Notes under the pieces: model-generated | What the model was told of the DNA's origin: nothing | The model's database searches: none | What the model saw: the letters and a program-made list of their open reading frames with translations, nothing else | Program-made: the position numbers and the translations under genes | In this document: piece by piece, positions 62,280 through 64,000 of the stretch | Layout of the letters: each line of letters begins with the position of its first letter | Numbering within the stretch: position 1 is the stretch's first letter | Assembly: GCF_004216715.1 (NCBI RefSeq) | Contig: NZ_SGXG01000001.1 | Coordinates: 2,588,501-2,652,500 of the forward strand | Direction of reading: 5' to 3' | From: Cecembia calidifontis | Lineage (GTDB): Bacteria > Bacteroidota > Bacteroidia > Cytophagales > Cyclobacteriaceae | DNA length: 64,000 bases

Positions 62280-64000
62280 TTACATCCTGGTGATCCCTGA
62301 CTCCAGTTCCTTCAAATAAGGTTGGTTGTACAGCCTTCTTCCGGTTGCTTTATAAAGCGCATTGGAAACAGCCGCAAATACAGGAGGGAAGAAGGGTTCC
62401 CCTAGTCCTGTAGGGTCATGTTCATTTTTTGCAAAATGGACTTCTACCTTTTTGGGTGCTTCTGGCATGCGGATCATTCGGTAATTGGTGAAGTTGTTCT
62501 TTTGAGGTACACCATCTTTGAAGGTGAGTTCTCCAAAGAAGGCATTTCCAATACCGTCGACGATGGCGCCTTCCCCCATATTGATAGCAGCATCAGGGTT
62601 GATGACAATACCGCAATCAGCTGCAGCAAATACATTTTCGACTATGGGTTTATTACCTTCCAATTTTAGGTCAATTACTTCTGCCACATAGGAATTGTGA
62701 CAGAAATAAGCGGACACCCCTCGGTGAACTCCTGGTTTTGGATTGTCCCAGTCGGATTTTTCCCTGACCAATTTCAAGACACCGGCATATCTTTCGGGAT
62801 CGTAATCATTATTCGAACCGACCGGATTATTTTTGGCCCTTTCTAAGAGTTCCAATCTGAAATCAATGGGGTCTTTGCCCATCACTTCCGCAAGTTCATC
62901 CAGAAATGCTTGTTCAGCCGCAGCCATAAAATTGGATCTTGGTGCCCTAAATGCCCCAATGGTAATATTGGATTCGATTTGCCAACTCTCCGCTAAGTAA
63001 TTGTCAATGGCACCTGCGGGGAACCTGTTGGGATAAATGGGACTCTCAGGGATTCCTCCTGCTTTTACATGGAATGCAAGAAGGTTGTTGTTTTCATCCA
63101 AGGCAGCCCTATAAGTAGCGGTATAGGTAGGCCGGTAGATACCATAGCTCATGTCATCTTCCCGGGTGTACATCAATTTGATGGGTGCCCCCACTTTTTG
63201 TGATATGACAGCGGCCTCGACCAAATGGTGTCCGTAGGCTCTTTGACCAAATCCGCCTCCCATTCTTGCCAGATTGATCTGGATTTTATCCTTTGGTAGT
63301 CCCAATCTATGGGTCAATGCATTCATGATGGACTCAGGTGCCTGTATGGGGCCATATACTTCCGCATGGTCTGCCGTGACATGGGCATAGCAATTGACCG
63401 GTTCCATACAGTTATGAGCCAGGTAGGGAGCATTGTAGCTACGTTCCAGGATTTTGCTGGCTTTTTTAAAGGCGGATTCAGGATCGCCATCCCGACGAAG
63501 GATGTTTCCGGGCTTTTTGGAGTATTCCTCCATTTTCGCCAGGTGACCATCTGTACTTTCCAATCCGGCAGGAACTCTTACAGTTGATTTATTTCCCCCC
63601 CATCCGCTCATGATAAATTTTCTTTCAGGGGCTTTTTCCCATTCCGCCTGTAATTGCTTTTTGGCCTGCATCACTTCCCAAGTAGAATTTCCGACTATGG
63701 CAATAAGCTCAGGATGGGTGGTGGTATCAAACATATTCTGTTCGTAATCCTCTTTATGGACTTGAAAGCTGAATACATCTTTAATACCCGGCATGGATTT
63801 AACCGATTCGGCATTGAAGGATTTTACTTTCATGCCAAAAGCCGGAGGCAGCGCTACCATGGCAATCAGCATGCCCTCCTTTTTGAAATCCATGGTAAAC
63901 AATGGTTTACCTGTTACAATTTTTCCGGCATCCACATTTTTCCTGGAGGTGCCGATGATGCTAAAGTCTTTGATAGCCTTCAGTTCCACTTCTTCCGGGA
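62280..64000 (-). CDS. Molybdopterin-binding (xanthine dehydrogenase/isoquinoline oxidoreductase) large subunit, 5' end off the window
   Basis: At least 573 codons are present and the frame continues past 64000. Molybdenum-hydroxylase features: ARMGGGFGQRAYGHHLVEA (Mo-pterin loop), TREDDMSYGIYRP, ITIGAFRAPRSNFMAAAEQAFLDE, YFCHNSYVAEVIDL, AADCGIVINPDAAINMGEGAIVDGIGNAFFG, and a C-terminal GLGEPFFPPVFAAVSNAL with the catalytic Glu. The arrangement matches the IorB-like single-subunit form, which is usually paired with a 2Fe-2S subunit outside this window. The substrate (aldehyde or N-heterocycle) is unknown. Confidence 0.88.
   Translation of the reverse strand, partial: PEEVELKAIKDFSIIGTSRKNVDAGKIVTGKPLFTMDFKKEGMLIAMVALPPAFGMKVKSFNAESVKSMPGIKDVFSFQVHKEDYEQNMFDTTTHPELIAIVGNSTWEVMQAKKQLQAEWEKAPERKFIMSGWGGNKSTVRVPAGLESTDGHLAKMEEYSKKPGNILRRDGDPESAFKKASKILERSYNAPYLAHNCMEPVNCYAHVTADHAEVYGPIQAPESIMNALTHRLGLPKDKIQINLARMGGGFGQRAYGHHLVEAAVISQKVGAPIKLMYTREDDMSYGIYRPTYTATYRAALDENNNLLAFHVKAGGIPESPIYPNRFPAGAIDNYLAESWQIESNITIGAFRAPRSNFMAAAEQAFLDELAEVMGKDPIDFRLELLERAKNNPVGSNNDYDPERYAGVLKLVREKSDWDNPKPGVHRGVSAYFCHNSYVAEVIDLKLEGNKPIVENVFAAADCGIVINPDAAINMGEGAIVDGIGNAFFGELTFKDGVPQKNNFTNYRMIRMPEAPKKVEVHFAKNEHDPTGLGEPFFPPVFAAVSNALYKATGRRLYNQPYLKELESGITRM

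Overview
The window comes from a bacterium of the phylum Bacteroidota, most likely order Cytophagales near Cyclobacteriaceae (Algoriphagus/Belliella-like). This is inferred from a SusC/SusD pair, a TonB receptor with a carboxypeptidase-regulatory-like N-domain, Bacteroidota-type promoters (TTTG-N19-TAnnTTTG), few Shine-Dalgarno sites, an alpha/beta-fused E1 dehydrogenase, IcmF, DUF3109, WbqC and LysS with a C-terminal extension. It is mostly chromosomal housekeeping DNA with two insertion sequences. No phage, CRISPR array, tRNA or rRNA was recognised.

Layout. 1-3465 (-): a broken P-type ATPase and an S2P-like protease with CBS domains. 3859-11710: IcmF, a small ferredoxin, alanine dehydrogenase and a fused 2-oxoacid dehydrogenase E1, together suggesting amino-acid/branched-chain catabolism. 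11827-15340: a lipoprotein, a LuxE-like enzyme, a 39-aa lipoprotein, a sigma-54-type response regulator without a DNA-binding domain, and RNase P RNA. 15503-18770: a FecA-like receptor behind a pair of inverted repeats, and DUF3109. 18877-20163: an IS256-family element. 20197-25451: arginine deiminase, a small membrane protein, LysS, proline dehydrogenase and a deleted outer-membrane gene.

25505-33693 is the aromatic amino-acid cluster: two DAHP synthase/chorismate mutase fusions, aroB, aroA, a DUF486 membrane protein, pheA, an aminotransferase and tyrA. The second DAHP synthase is preceded by an unannotated 31-codon leader peptide in which 8 of 9 consecutive residues are Phe or Tyr. It is followed by mutually exclusive RNA pairings and an intrinsic terminator, the layout of a classical Phe/Tyr transcription attenuator. 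Its AUG falls at the predicted transcription start, so it may be leaderless. This is the most interesting find of the window.

33762-49448: a SIMPL protein, an IS30-family element, an M20 peptidase, a SusCD locus with a secreted endonuclease/phosphatase-fold enzyme and a DUF1080 lipoprotein, a Tat-type dienelactone hydrolase, and a minus-strand ECF sigma/anti-sigma/OMP/OMP/DUF2807 operon with a probable self-recognised promoter. 49578-64000: diaminopropionate ammonia-lyase, AckA-Pta, an mltG-thioesterase-BrkB operon, MutT, a Sua5/YrdC protein, WbqC, ClpC, TerC, and the 3' part of a molybdenum hydroxylase large subunit. Two degenerate 7-nt-period arrays lie in gene-end spacers (7237-7308 and 52072-52113). 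Start codons were moved downstream of the longest reading frame where a promoter, signal peptide or family N-terminus demanded it.
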